Positions 1 to 12,400 of a stretch of DNA of 64,000 nucleotides are shown here, piece by piece. Each line of letters starts with the position of its first letter. The first letter of the stretch is position 1. The notes beneath the pieces were generated by a model that was not told where the DNA came from, searched no databases, and saw nothing but the letters and a program-made list of their open reading frames with translations. Location: assembly GCA_047967505.1 (NCBI GenBank), contig CM106538.1; one strand, given 5' to 3'. The stretch comes from Dipteris shenzhenensis (taxonomy: Eukaryota; Polypodiophyta; Polypodiopsida; Gleicheniales). The position numbers and the translations under genes are program-made.

Positions 1-1680
1 AAAAAGCAAAAGCAAACTACAAAGGAATGCATGAACTTTACAATCCGAATGATCACAAGTCCAAGTAACTCGTGAAAGAAACAATAGCTATCATACATGG
101 CTTTAGAACCTGGAAAAGGAAACTTCCTTTTTCAATCTCTTTTTGGTGCACCTTGCATCCGATCCAACTCCCCTCAAGGAAACGCCTGCAAATTCCCTCC
201 TGAACACTTCTCCCTATTTCTTTTTGCAAAAAAATACTTCTCCCTAGTTTGAAGTATCCATCATGAGGAAAACTATTTTGCCTTAAGGGAGCTTGGTCTC
301 CTCCATGGTGGCACTTGCAAACCTTTAACATCCAAAGATTTCTAACATTACTACATGATCACTTTGTTGTAGTAGGCACACAATGGAGGTCAAACCCACA
401 AGGGCTGAAAAAGAGGGGGGGAAAAGGGGGGGGGGGGAGGTGTGGCGGCTTTTGGGGTCACTCTTCATAGACCCAAATATCATATGCAAGCAAGAATGTA
501 TTAAAAATGCCCCTATTGTTGAATTTTTACATTTTCTAAAGCCCATACAGCACGTGCAAGCAAACATGTATTAAAAGTACCCCTATTCTTGCAATTTCCC
601 CATGTAATTGATTAACCCTTGCTTGCATGTACACATTTTTCAATAGAGACACCTCCATAAATCTTATGTATGTAATGGCATGTAAGTATAAGAAAAATAC
701 ACCTCCGTGCACTAATGTACTATGTTACATGTTTATGAGTGACCCACTCGAGGTCAAAATCAACAATGGGCTAAAGAGAATAAAAAAGAGCTAAGATCCA
801 AGGTGGTTTCCACAAGGCCCACACTATCACAAACAACTTGTATGGAAGAGAGCCAACTAAGGATCTCTCTCTCTCTCTCAAGTGAACTATGATAGGCAAC
901 ACATTGTAAATAGAAAATTGACAAGATTAGCTATACCACAAATTCGAAACATAGAAACCATGTACCAACGAATCAAGGAGACTAGGGAAAAACAGGAAAG
1001 AGAGTGACGCAGCATGGGGTCCAATCTACCCCCTCTAAATGGTGGCTCTTGCTTCCCATCTAGAGTATTTATAATTTTGTAATCCAAAAAGAAAAGAGCC
1101 AAAAACCGTACATCTACAAATATCCCTTGTCCACAATTGGAGGATTTCTCAACATAGCTCCACAAGCTCAAAATATCCAAGCTTAATATGCCCTCATCCA
1201 CAATTGATGAATTGAACTATTCATTTTTGCAACATTGGCACATGGACTTTGTCAACCATTCAGCACTTCAATCAATCCAAATCATCTTCACCATCTCCAT
1301 TCCTCGTTAGCCAACTTCATATGTACTCAAGTCACCAATTGCTTTGGTTACAACAACCAATTAAGCAATCATCACACCACCTAATCCCAACACAATTACG
1401 TTTGATATACAAACATCAAAATGCATAGCGATCCAGTTGCAACAACACCAGTAACACTAGCGACCTTAGTATTAACATGGAATCACCCATAATACAAACC
1501 ATCTAGCTTGGCAAAACAGATGTCCAGTTAGGCATTCCTCACTAAATTGCACAAAGCTTCCACTAGGATCCCCGCCACATCTGGTGGGCTCCTCTTGAAT
1601 ACTTTGCCAAAGTCAACATGACTATAATATCAAATGATATCCCTATCAAGTGATGCAAGAAATATAATGTCCATAGCGCG

Positions 1681-1702
1681 CACGCACACACACACACACA
1701 CA
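1681..1702. repeat. (CA)n microsatellite
   Basis: A short run of alternating C and A with one G interruption near the start. Confidence 0.9.
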
Positions 1703-3047
1703 GAGGAGGAAGGAGTCGCTAGCCATTACTAGTTAGCTATTATAAGATGTGCACATTTACTAGTATTTAGAATAAACATCACACAAAATAAAATGAACTC
1801 TAGCAGTGGGTTGCCGTAAGTCCATAATTACTATTCATACATGACCTAGTCCCTTAGGGCTCCCTATAAGTCCTAACTACTACCCCATGTATACAACATA
1901 TGCACACACATATTTATATCGTGTAGAGCATAACAATGACAATTTGAAATTTTCAAACATCTCGGAAGGTAGGGCTTTCTTGCAATGTCCATAGCCTGAT
2001 CCTTGGTGGAGAAAAAATGAACTGGCTTAATACTCATCTACCAATCATTCACAAGAATATAAGAATGCTCACTTCTACCCTTGCTGCTTTGAGCTCTCAT
2101 GCCCCTTTATCAATCGCACTTGGCCATGTTAATGGAAGAAAAGGGGTTTACCAAGAGTACCTCTCCCTTGGCAAAAGCGTGCCCCCTCTAAGTAGCTTTC
2201 TCCTTAGGTCCCATACTCCTCACCTTGTAGGGACAATTTTTGCTCCTCCTTTGGCTATGTCTCTTTGTTAGCTATGACATGATGAATGTCAATAAACTAA
2301 AATTTTGAGGATAATTATTGTGACGCACATATATATAGCTTATTTTTCTTGAAAATATACATGGTTCGATAGTTTGGAGAACTCTTTAGTCCACAAAGTA
2401 TGGATTCTTGATAGAGTGCCTTTTCTTAAATATAGGAGATATTAGGAGTACAGTACACTCATCTTGAGTTTTGGAGACCAAGTTTGGTTCAATTTATCCT
2501 TGTGTCATGATGGTAGTGAATAAAAGAGTAGAACATCATCTTGTATCTCCAAGTAAATGCTTGTAATATGGTGACCTTGTTGTGAGAGATCCTCTTTCTA
2601 GATAAATAGACTAATGAATTCATCACATGATGTGTCTCTAGCAAGTATTGTTATGTGGAGGCCTTTAAATAAGGGGAGTAATCTCTGGGGCCCTTTCCAA
2701 AATTATGTGTCCCCCACTTTAAAGCTATTATCCACTTATCTCTCATCTCAACTTGGAAAACTACGACTTGAGATTGAGATCGGTTGTATTGCCTTCACAA
2801 ATTAATTGAACGTTGGATGCTTTGGCAAATGCATCAATCGCATATTTTTTACTCATGCTATGAATATGTTGATTGCCTTGATTGGAATTCATATTATCAC
2901 GTTCATCATTCTCTTCTTGTGATGGTGAAGCGATAGAAGTTATTGCTAAAGTAGAGAGAGGTCCATATTTTTGGGCAAGTTTCTTGGCTTCATCTCATTG
3001 TTTTTGTAAGGGCACTTGGAATAGAACCCATTACGTAAGGCATTATA

Positions 3048-3052
<5 letters not shown>

Positions 3053-3108
<56 letters not shown>
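3053..3108. repeat. (GA)28 microsatellite
   Basis: An uninterrupted run of 28 GA dinucleotides, followed by a G-rich run. Both strands appear open here only because the repeat contains no stop codon. Confidence 0.95.
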
Positions 3109-3111
<3 letters not shown>

Positions 3112-4526
3112 GGGGGGAGGACAAGGAAGTGCAATAGGGGGAGAGGTACCATACACATATGAGTACATGGTCAAGGCATTATGTAACTAAATTTTGGGGG
3201 ACACCATCCCCCACAAGGAGTCCCAAGAGGAAAGTACATGCAAGTGTGCATGTACATCTATGTGCGTGCGTGCGTGTATGTGTGTTGGGGAAGGGGGTTC
3301 AAGGAGCCGGTCATCAAAACAAGCTATTGCATTTGATGTCTTGTAAATCTATTGCAGCTCTATTTGCAAGTATTCTTTTTAGCAGTCTACTGACTATTGT
3401 CTTGCTCAGCCGCAATAAAGGGTAGTGGAAGCGGCATGTTTGCTCATCATTTCTCTTGCAAGTTTGAGTGTTTTGTGTTTGAATGTCATTGCTGGAAAAG
3501 TCTAGGATGCTTTGTTATTGTTACCTCAACGTTGGCTATGTTGTAGCCAATCATATTCCTTATTGAAAGGAGCAAGTGCTCATGAAGGCTACCTCAGTTT
3601 TGGACCTCTATTGTAGAGGAGGGTTTTCATGTTCGTTAAGAGTGCTTGAGTTGAGTGGTTATAATAGTGTGCACATGTCGTTGGGAGCTTGGGGACGACA
3701 AGCTATTGGATCACATTTCCCCTTCCACAGTCCCAGATTTATTCACAAATTAGGTTCAATGGGTTTGCAAGTGCTTCTTGAGTCTTTGACGAGTCACTTC
3801 ATGTTATCTCATTTTTTGTTAACTTTATGGTTATCTAGTTTACCTGACCTCTCTAGATGTTCATTTCGTCTCTCTCCCATCATGAAATTGTATCTAACAT
3901 AAATACAAAGTACTCTTTTTGCTCCCAAAAAGAAAAGAACAAGCAATTAGAACATCCTACATCCTTTGTGATGATTGAGTTGATAGATAAGCACAAAAGC
4001 TTGGCTCAAGCCACACACATGTTTTTACATGAGCTAAGGCTCTTATATTCTAGGTTGAAGTTGACGAAGCTTGCGTTATGTGCTTGAAAGTAGTTCCAAA
4101 GTGACTATGCCTTTATACTAATACTACCCTCCGTAAAATTTTCTTGAAAACAAAATACCAATAAATACAACACAAATTACATTTAAAAACCATCAGTGAA
4201 AGAGAAATATATGATTTCAAAATAATATACAATTTTTATATAATAATTTTTTTAAAAGTCACTCCTACAAAGCAACCAAACCACTACTTAGATTTGCTCC
4301 AAAAAACTATCGCTTACCTATCACTATCCAACCAAAAAAAAGAAGACAATTGTCATAGGTCATAACTACTTGTTATCAAGTTAGGATGGAACACGAAGGT
4401 GAGGAACAATAAAGCTTTAAAATAAGGGTTGAAAAAAAAGCATATTCGGATAGACTATTATGCATGTCTAGCTATCGATTGACAGCATGGTTTATCTAGT
4501 GCCCTTATAATAGTCATAACATTTTC

Positions 4527-4709
4527 ATGTGGAAGTATCGCAATATTACAAATATTAACCAAGAAACAAAATGTAATTGTAAATATAGTGACAAGATTGT
4601 ACATAAGCATATTTTCTTCAAACACTTGAAAACACAATCAAAGTATCATAATATCACAAATATTGACCAAGAAACAAAATACGATTGTAAATATAGCGAT
4701 AGGATTTGA
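4527..4709. repeat. Direct duplication of about 65 bp
   Basis: Two similar blocks, starting near 4530 and 4638, each contain an 'accaagaaacaaaat' core followed by 'gattgtaaatatag' or a close variant. They are about 108 bp apart. I assign no function. Confidence 0.6.
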
Positions 4710-5625
4710 AAAATGGAAAATGAGACAATAGGTGGTAACTCCATTGTGAGGTAGTAGAGAATCTCCATTTTCTAGATGTAACATCAAGTACATACAACCA
4801 TTTAAGCACAGTAAACAATCACCAAAGATGCACATGAAAGGAAAAGCCATTGCCTTGGCAAACCCCAAAAAGAGATTCAATGGTACAGAGATCCAACGTA
4901 ATTCAAGTAAAAAATAACCAACATCTCTCTATTGGATGTTGTCCACATTTTATTAAGCTATTATCTCTTTTCTTGTGAACTAAGTAGTAATGGATTACGG
5001 CATTTCTTTTTGCTGCATAGCTTGCCACCATTTTTAGATGCTATGGTTCAAATATTTTAATGTAAAGGTATGCAATTATTGAGGAGTACTCTAAATTCAG
5101 CTTGATGGTTCAAGTAGAGAGGTCTACTTGGACTGATACTCGTCTCAAAGAAATGGTTGTTGTCTATGGCTGTATGCTCAATATATATAATTTGCAAAAA
5201 AATTGTGTGTTCTGTTTGGGGCATGAATCAAATCGTTGTACATATGAAATTTCATTAAGAGCATAAATGGGGTGACTGATTGATGTGATTGGAACTATGT
5301 AAATCAAGAATTGGCAACACAGACTGGTAACTGAATCCATAAGTAAACCAAAATTATCCTTGACCACCATGCCTTTATTTATGCAACACTCAAGCTGTAC
5401 ATTGTCTAAAAGGAGGCATACTTTCACATTGACACCAAGGTGACATCTAATTTCTTCAAAGGACGGAAGGGCAGTCCTTCAAAGCTCTTTGCATAGAATA
5501 AACTCTCAGGCACTCAAAAAGGCTACTTTCAAAGGCTAATTAGTCCACTTCGCTGGCCTCAGGGTCAACCAGAGCTCAAATGTGGACAATGCTGACTTCT
5601 TTAAAAAAACAATCAAGCACCTGTC

Positions 5626-5631
5626 TTTATT
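5626..5631 (-). terminator. Possible poly(A) signal of the SKP2-like gene
   Basis: AATAAA on the minus strand, about 290 bp past the SKP2-like stop codon. Position and orientation fit a plant near-upstream polyadenylation element, but plant signals are degenerate and this is only a candidate. Confidence 0.35.
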
Positions 5632-5920
5632 ATACTTTTTGCAGAATACAGTCTGCAGGATAACAAAAACTTTACTTCCAGGTAAATAAATATATACATG
5701 TATATGAATCTCTCCTTCTCAACCAGTCTATACTTTGCATGATTTCCAAGGCTAAAGCATCACTGCCTCAAATAGGTCAAGAAACAAAGATCCCTGCTTC
5801 CTTGAGATTCAACACTCTGAGAAGATCTACTCATCATCTAAGGAGAAACACTTGCACTTTACAAGAGAGGTACTACCAGTAAAACATATACAAATAGATG
5901 GAAACCTCTGTTTGAGGAAC

Positions 5921-6426
5921 TCATACGAATTTTCTCTCCTTCACACACACACAATGAACTGAAATGAGATTTAGGCACCCACTTATGTTCAATGAGTGCC
6001 TTTCTGAACAGGTATGCAAACCAGGGAAGGCATTGCACACGGCCTGCACTGCTGGAGCTGACAAATATGTACACATACCAAGGTTTAAAGAGATTAGACC
6101 ATATCCCTCTTGTTCATTGAAGAGAGACTCGAAATAATCACGACTAGTCACAGTATTGCCATCAATATTGCTGCTGCAGCTACTGCTGCTGCTGCTATTA
6201 GTGCTGCTGCTACTACAGCTTCCGGTACTACTCCTGGTTACAGCAATATGAGTCGCAACATTCAAAGTGTTGCGTATGCTGTCCCTCTTCAGGATGGCCT
6301 TACAATTTCTGTACTTGCTACTATTTGCCAATGCATACATTGCAGTATCCGTGATATTTACACAGCTGTAAAGACCCAAGACTCTCAAATGATGGCACTT
6401 GTCAGCCAAGGCAATCACACTCTGAT
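5921..6426 (-). CDS. SKP2-like exon 4 (last repeats, Ser-rich insert, C-terminus)
   Basis: Acceptor TTTTTTCAG|ATC. Carries [10 protein letters not shown] and the repeat ending [11 protein letters not shown], then a 70-odd-residue linker with a Ser/Cys/Thr-rich tract, then [11 protein letters not shown] and the family C-terminal block. It ends in VKERKFV rather than the ILQAHR-type tail of the Arabidopsis proteins. Confidence 0.85.
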
Positions 6427-9400
6427 CTGAAAAAACAAGGTCAAGAAATTCAATTAAAACCAGGCATACAACCAGTCCTGGACCATCCACAATTTTCTCT
6501 CTTTAAAAATCAAGAAAGATTACCTGTAATTAATAAGCAACCACACAAGTCAACAATCCTGAGTTCTGAGCACCACAAAGCTAACCCAGTCAGTCCTACA
6601 TCCGTGATCCTGTCGCACCAGCCCAGATTTAGGGACTGCAGGGCAATACAGTTTCGTGCCAGAGCCTGCATTGACAAAATACCTGTATCAAGGTCTTGCC
6701 TGATGATAAATGCAAAAGGCAAGGAAGAGCCATACTGGCATACGACTTACCAGAAGAGCTTGGTCAGACCCTGCATCACTACAGCCACAAAGATTGAGAT
6801 GCATGAGATTGCTGCAATTCTCAGACAGAACAGTGAGCCCAAACTCTGAAGTTCCAACACAGCCACTTAAGTTCAATTTCTCAAGCATCCGACATCCACG
6901 AGCCAATGCAAAAAGCGAAGCATCTGTAATCAAGGTGCCATTTGAAAGGTCCAAGGCCCGAAGGTCATGACAATGATTCGCAAGTGCTTGAACTGCTTGG
7001 TCATTCAAATAGAGTCGATTGTTGAACCGCAAGTTACAAACCTGCAGCCGAGTGAACTTTGGGGCCACTGACTGCACCAGCTTACTTGTATTCCGCTTAC
7101 CCCTATTATCATCCAATTCATTAAATGGTAAGTAAATAACATTTTTTGTAACATGCAACGGTAATCTGATCGTGTAATTCACAGCAAGACCTTCTTTAAA
7201 CCTTTAGCAAGGAATGAGCGTTGTTTACCATAGAGAGAGAAGGGAGATGAGGGTAGAGAGAGAGTAGAGTCGACAACCGATTGGGTCCCTGTACCCACTG
7301 AGGGCCCCCTCCCCCAATCAAGGGAGAATTTGCTTTACACTTGGAGAACTGAGAGATACAAAGAACACTCTTAAGAGAGCACGGAACGCACTTCTGAAGA
7401 GCTCACTGTGCACACGTATAGCAGACCCAAAGACCTAAGAGGCAACGCTGACCAATACCGAGACCTTGATGCTGTCCACACTGACGATGTAGGATGCTTC
7501 TGCAAGGCAAGGGAGACGCTTGTGCTGTCTACCGGAAATGCAGGGTTACTGCGTGAGTGAGAGAGTGATAGCTGAGAGTAATAGATGCTAAGAGAGAGCT
7601 GAGATATGACTGAGAAACTAGAGCTAAGAAGTAGGCTGTGTAGCCTATAAAGAAAACTGAGAAAAGCTGAGGAGACAATGTCCAAACCTCTCTCTGTTTG
7701 CTGGTCCAAATGTCCGACTGTTGTGCTGCGTGGACACCTTCAGATCAGGCTGAACTGATGGCCAAGGGACTGAGGCTAGAGCAGGGCCAGAACTGAGGAT
7801 CTCAAGGGCTGCACAAGGAGGCTGGAGTGGAGCTTGTAGGAGAGCTGAAGGCAGGAGCACTGAATGAGGAAAGAGGGCAGCCAAGGGGCCCTTTTATAGG
7901 GCTGGACTGAGCCAACCCAATCTGTAAACAGCCGACTGAGTCGGTCTGTTTTACAGACTGGTTGGCCTACAACCAGCCTATAAAAAGCCCTCCCTGGCTC
8001 ATTTGCCAAGGGAGTTTTTGGGCAGCCTTTGCAGGCTGCCTTCCCTGCTTACCTGTCCAGCCTTTGGGGACCCTAAAGGGACTCCTAACCTAGGCTAAGA
8101 CCTAAACTATAAGATGGAGAAACTTAACCTACTGTTCTCCAATGGGTACTAGTGAACAAGAACGAACTTACTGACTTGACCTAAGGCTGAGAGACTCACC
8201 TACGTAGCTTGTGCCTGATTGTCCCTGGACAAGGGCTCACAAAGGGGTCACATCATACGACAAAATCTCCTGGGAACTATAATGCACTTGTCGATGTAGC
8301 CAGTGTGTCACCTTGCACCCAAGTGCAGGGGTGCATGTGACATTCCCTCCTTAACTTGGCGGTAGGTTCATTGCTTCCAAGTAGTCCACCAATATCTGGG
8401 GAAACTCCTGGAAAAAATCTTCGTCTAACCACACTTCTTCATGGGTACCTCGATCATGCAACTTGGTGTAAAACTCACGGATCCTGCGTCCTGACCCATG
8501 CTTGAATTTATGAAGAAAGATCTGTTCTGGCTGCAAAACTTCGGCTTCATCAAGAACTTTAGGTTGTTGCTCGTCAGAAATCTCTGAAAGAGAAGGTCCA
8601 AAATATGGCTTCAACCAAGCTACATGGAACATGTTGTGCATAGTCCAACTGTCTGGTAGGCGTAACTTCATTGAGACATCGTTGATCTTTTGAATAATAG
8701 GGAATGGTCCAAAGCTCCTGAAGGACAGCTTAGGGCATCGCTTGCCCACCTACTTCAATCGTTGCTTGATAATGCGTAAATACACCCATTGACCCTCTTT
8801 ATACTGGACATCTCGTCTGGATTTATTAGCTTGGCGTGTATACGATGCTTGAGCTTTGGCAATGCGGCTTTTCACGAACTCCGTAATCTCTGCCATGGAT
8901 TCAGTGGTTTTGTTGGCTTCAAGAGATGGAGACACCCATTGACCCTCTTTATACTGGACATCTCGTCTGGATTTATTAGCTTGGCGTGTATACAATGCTT
9001 GAGCTTTGGCGATGCGGCTTTTCACGAACTCCGTAATCTCTGCCATGGATTCGGTGGTTTTGTTGGCTTCAAGAGATGGAGACACCATCCGGGTGAGGAG
9101 TGAGGTAAATCGCCGTCCAAACGCCGCTTCATAAGGTGTGCGACCAATACTCGAAGAATAGGTATCGTTTAGAATGGCCTGCACAAGCGGAAGAAACTAC
9201 TCTCACTTTTCCTGAGCATCATGACAATATGATTTCAAAATATCAAATGCCATACCATTGTACTTTTCCGTCTCGCCGTTCAATTGCGGATGGAAAGCGC
9301 TGGACATCTATAGCTTAGTACCAAAATTATCAAACAAGGCTCACCAAAAGTTAGACGTAAACTTGGAGTCCCTGTCGGATGTGATGGTCTTTGGTAACCC

Positions 9401-12400
9401 TCCGATGGGATACCAATACTTGATAAACAAACGAGCTACATCTTTAGCGCTGGCCGTTTGTTTGCAGGGAATGAGCATACAATATTTACTAAAGCGACAA
9501 ACAATAGTAAGACATTGAGTATTACGCGTACCTACGGATGCTGGAAGTGGCTCCACGAAATCCATACATATGTCCTGGAAAGGACCGTCAGGGATTGACA
9601 ATGGCATAAGTAAGCCTGCCGCTTTCTTGTGGGAAGCCTTGACCTTCTGGCATATTTGACAATTCTGCACATACCCGTATACGTCCTTCCGCATCTTTGG
9701 CCAATAGAAATAGCGCTCTAACTTCTCCAAAGTCCCGTTGATACCTCTGTGACCACTGGTAAGGGCATCACGGGCATCATGAAGAAGCAACTGCGGTTTG
9801 TCTTTGAGTACACATAACCTTTTCTTATAGAAAAGCCAACCGTCCTCTAATGAGTAATGGCCTGGAGCAAGCGTCGTAGCTAACTAGAACTGCGTGCCAA
9901 ACTCTGTTGACTCTGCGTACTGTGCCTTCATGCTATCAAGATCATTTCCTTTAATTTCGAGCACAGTGGCCTACTCAATGGTTTGGATGGAACCTTCTCG
10001 ATCATTCCCCCATGGATCATCCCAAGAGGCAATCTTCATAACTGGTGCTGTCGTGGCCAACCATTGCAAGTCGTGGAAGGCCTGCAAAGCTTTGCCTGTG
10101 ACTTGAACTTTTTGTCTGCGTGTCTTTACCCCCTTGAGTAAATCTGTAAGAGGGACTGCGTATGTTGAGAAACCCTCCGCTCGATCCACATCTGGGAAGC
10201 GCAGGCGTCATCACAATCCGGTGGCCGCATGGGGGACTGAGCCCCCAAGATGTGATTGACATGCATTGAGATCGTGGGCACTTCCGTTGAGCTACGGGTG
10301 GTGGCAGAAGACGCCATGCTGAGCAGCAGCACCACCAGGACGTGCAGAAACCCGAAGGAGGAGTGGAATTGTAGGAGGAGAAACATGGTGATGATAGTCG
10401 TCGGTGTGCTGCTGGGCGTTTGTCAATCTGCTTGCTGGTAATCAAAGACGCTAGCAATGTCACCATAGGGGCAATTTTACAGCAAGAGAATAGGCTCGTG
10501 GCATACTACAGCAGAAAGCTTAATGATGCCGAAAAGAACTATTCAGTGTATGATAGAGAGCTTCTCGGTGTCATTCAGGCATTAAAACATTGAAAGCCTT
10601 TCCTAAACGGACGGACTTTCACGGTGAAGACAGATCACCAAGCCCTTTCACGGTGAAGACAGATCACCAAGCCCTTAGTGGCTTCAGACAATGCCTAGTA
10701 CGCAATGGATTAACCTCAAGAGTGGCTACCATCAAGTCCGGAATTTTAAAGCTGACATCCCAAAGACAACTTTTCGAACTGAGCGAGCTTATTACGAGTT
10801 CGTCGTCATGCCCTTTGGTCTTAAGAATGCAGCACCAACATTCAACAAGATGATGTCCTGGGTATTCGCAGAGTATATTAGGAAGTGCCTGTTCATCTTT
10901 CTCGATGATATCCTTATCTTTTCCACGACAACCGAGCAGCATCTTAAGGATGTGCGATGTGCCCTACAGTTATTACGTGATAACCAGCTATATCTCAACG
11001 CAAAGAAAAGTGAATTCGGATTGTTGGAAATTCAGTATTTAGGCTACATCATTAGTGCTCAAGGGATTCGATTAGACCCTGAGAAGATCCAAGCCATCAC
11101 AAGTTGGGTTATCCCCACGATGGCCCAGGAGATCAGATCCTTTGTGCGTTTGTGTCAAGCATACAGCTCACACATGCAGAACACCCCCATCGTGACCCGT
11201 CCGTAAGGTATGTAATCGTCCAAGCTGGCTTTGCTAGGCTGGGGTCTTGCTGCTGGAGGTGCCTCTTTGAAAAAAATCTTGCACCATTGAGTCTTCCAAG
11301 ATGTACTCGATGCGGGGCATAGGAAACTTGTTGCTTACCGTAAGCTTGTTGAGTGCTCTGTACTCGACACATAGTCGTGCGGACTTATCCTTCTTTGCCA
11401 CAAATAGAATGGGTGCAGCAAAAGGCGAAGAAGAAGGTCTAATAAACCCTGCGCGCACTAATTGAGATGTGTTCTAACTCCCCCTCCATAGACATTGAAA
11501 GTGGGAACTTACTTGGAGGTGTCGAGTCCGGAAGTAGATCAATGCGATGGTCTTCCAATCCGTTGGGAGGCAGCTGGGGTGGCAGATCGTCCCGGAGCAT
11601 GATATTTTTGAACTCTTAGAGTAGATCCACCATTGCCTGCCCCATCGGAGGAGCGGCTTGAACTGCAATGATTTGGCATTGGACATAGACAAGTGCACAC
11701 ATGGCACCCTTGCGGGCGGCGCGACCTGCTTGAATATGAGAGATTAATGAAATCCCTAGTATGCTCCGATCACCGCGTATCACGGCGGGCTTAGGTAAAC
11801 CTTCCACAATCGTGAAGGTGTCCTGCCGCCAGTCAGGCGTCGGAACATGCTCACAGAACCACTGAATCCTGAGGATCATGTCACACCCCATCAAAGGAGT
11901 CAATATAAAATCCCGCGTAAACATGGCCTTCTGAACTGAAAAAGTGAACTAGATGGTCTTATGCATGATGTGTGTGCGCAAGCCGGGCATAAACCCGTCC
12001 ACTGCAAGCTCGTGAGGCACCAAGGTACACCCCACTGTCTTGACAAGCTGAGGGGAAATGGCATCTTCTGAACTCCCCATATCGAACAGGATAATAAACT
12101 GATGCCCGTTAGCTGTGCCGTACGCTCGAATGAGCGCCTTCTTTTGATCTGAGAAGGCAGCAAAATGGAACATGTTTTAAGCAATTTACGACTTTTGCAT
12201 CTTGGGAAATCCAGTATTGTGCGAGTTTACACATAGTTCGAAGTGAACAATGCTGTAGCAGTTCCCCATACGATAATTTCAGCAAAGCCACATTAGGATT
12301 TTTCACTTTTTTGCACATATTTGAGTAAGGGATAGGCCTTTTCTTCGCAAACAGCATGCCCTATGTTTAAAAAAAGTTCAATGGCACTATCAATTATCTA

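Larger units (their letters stand above)
1..5600. other. AT-rich intergenic stretch, no gene recognised
   Basis: I see no convincing coding region on either strand. The open frames are short (about 100 codons or fewer) and resemble no family I know. The stretch holds a G-run at 415-437, a CA microsatellite, a long GA microsatellite, and two short direct duplications near 486-590 and 4527-4709. It lies downstream of the SKP2-like gene. Confidence 0.6.

Noticed and set aside
2946-3190. Overlapping open frames on both strands with Glu-Arg or Leu-Ser repeats
   Set aside because: They are translations of the GA microsatellite.
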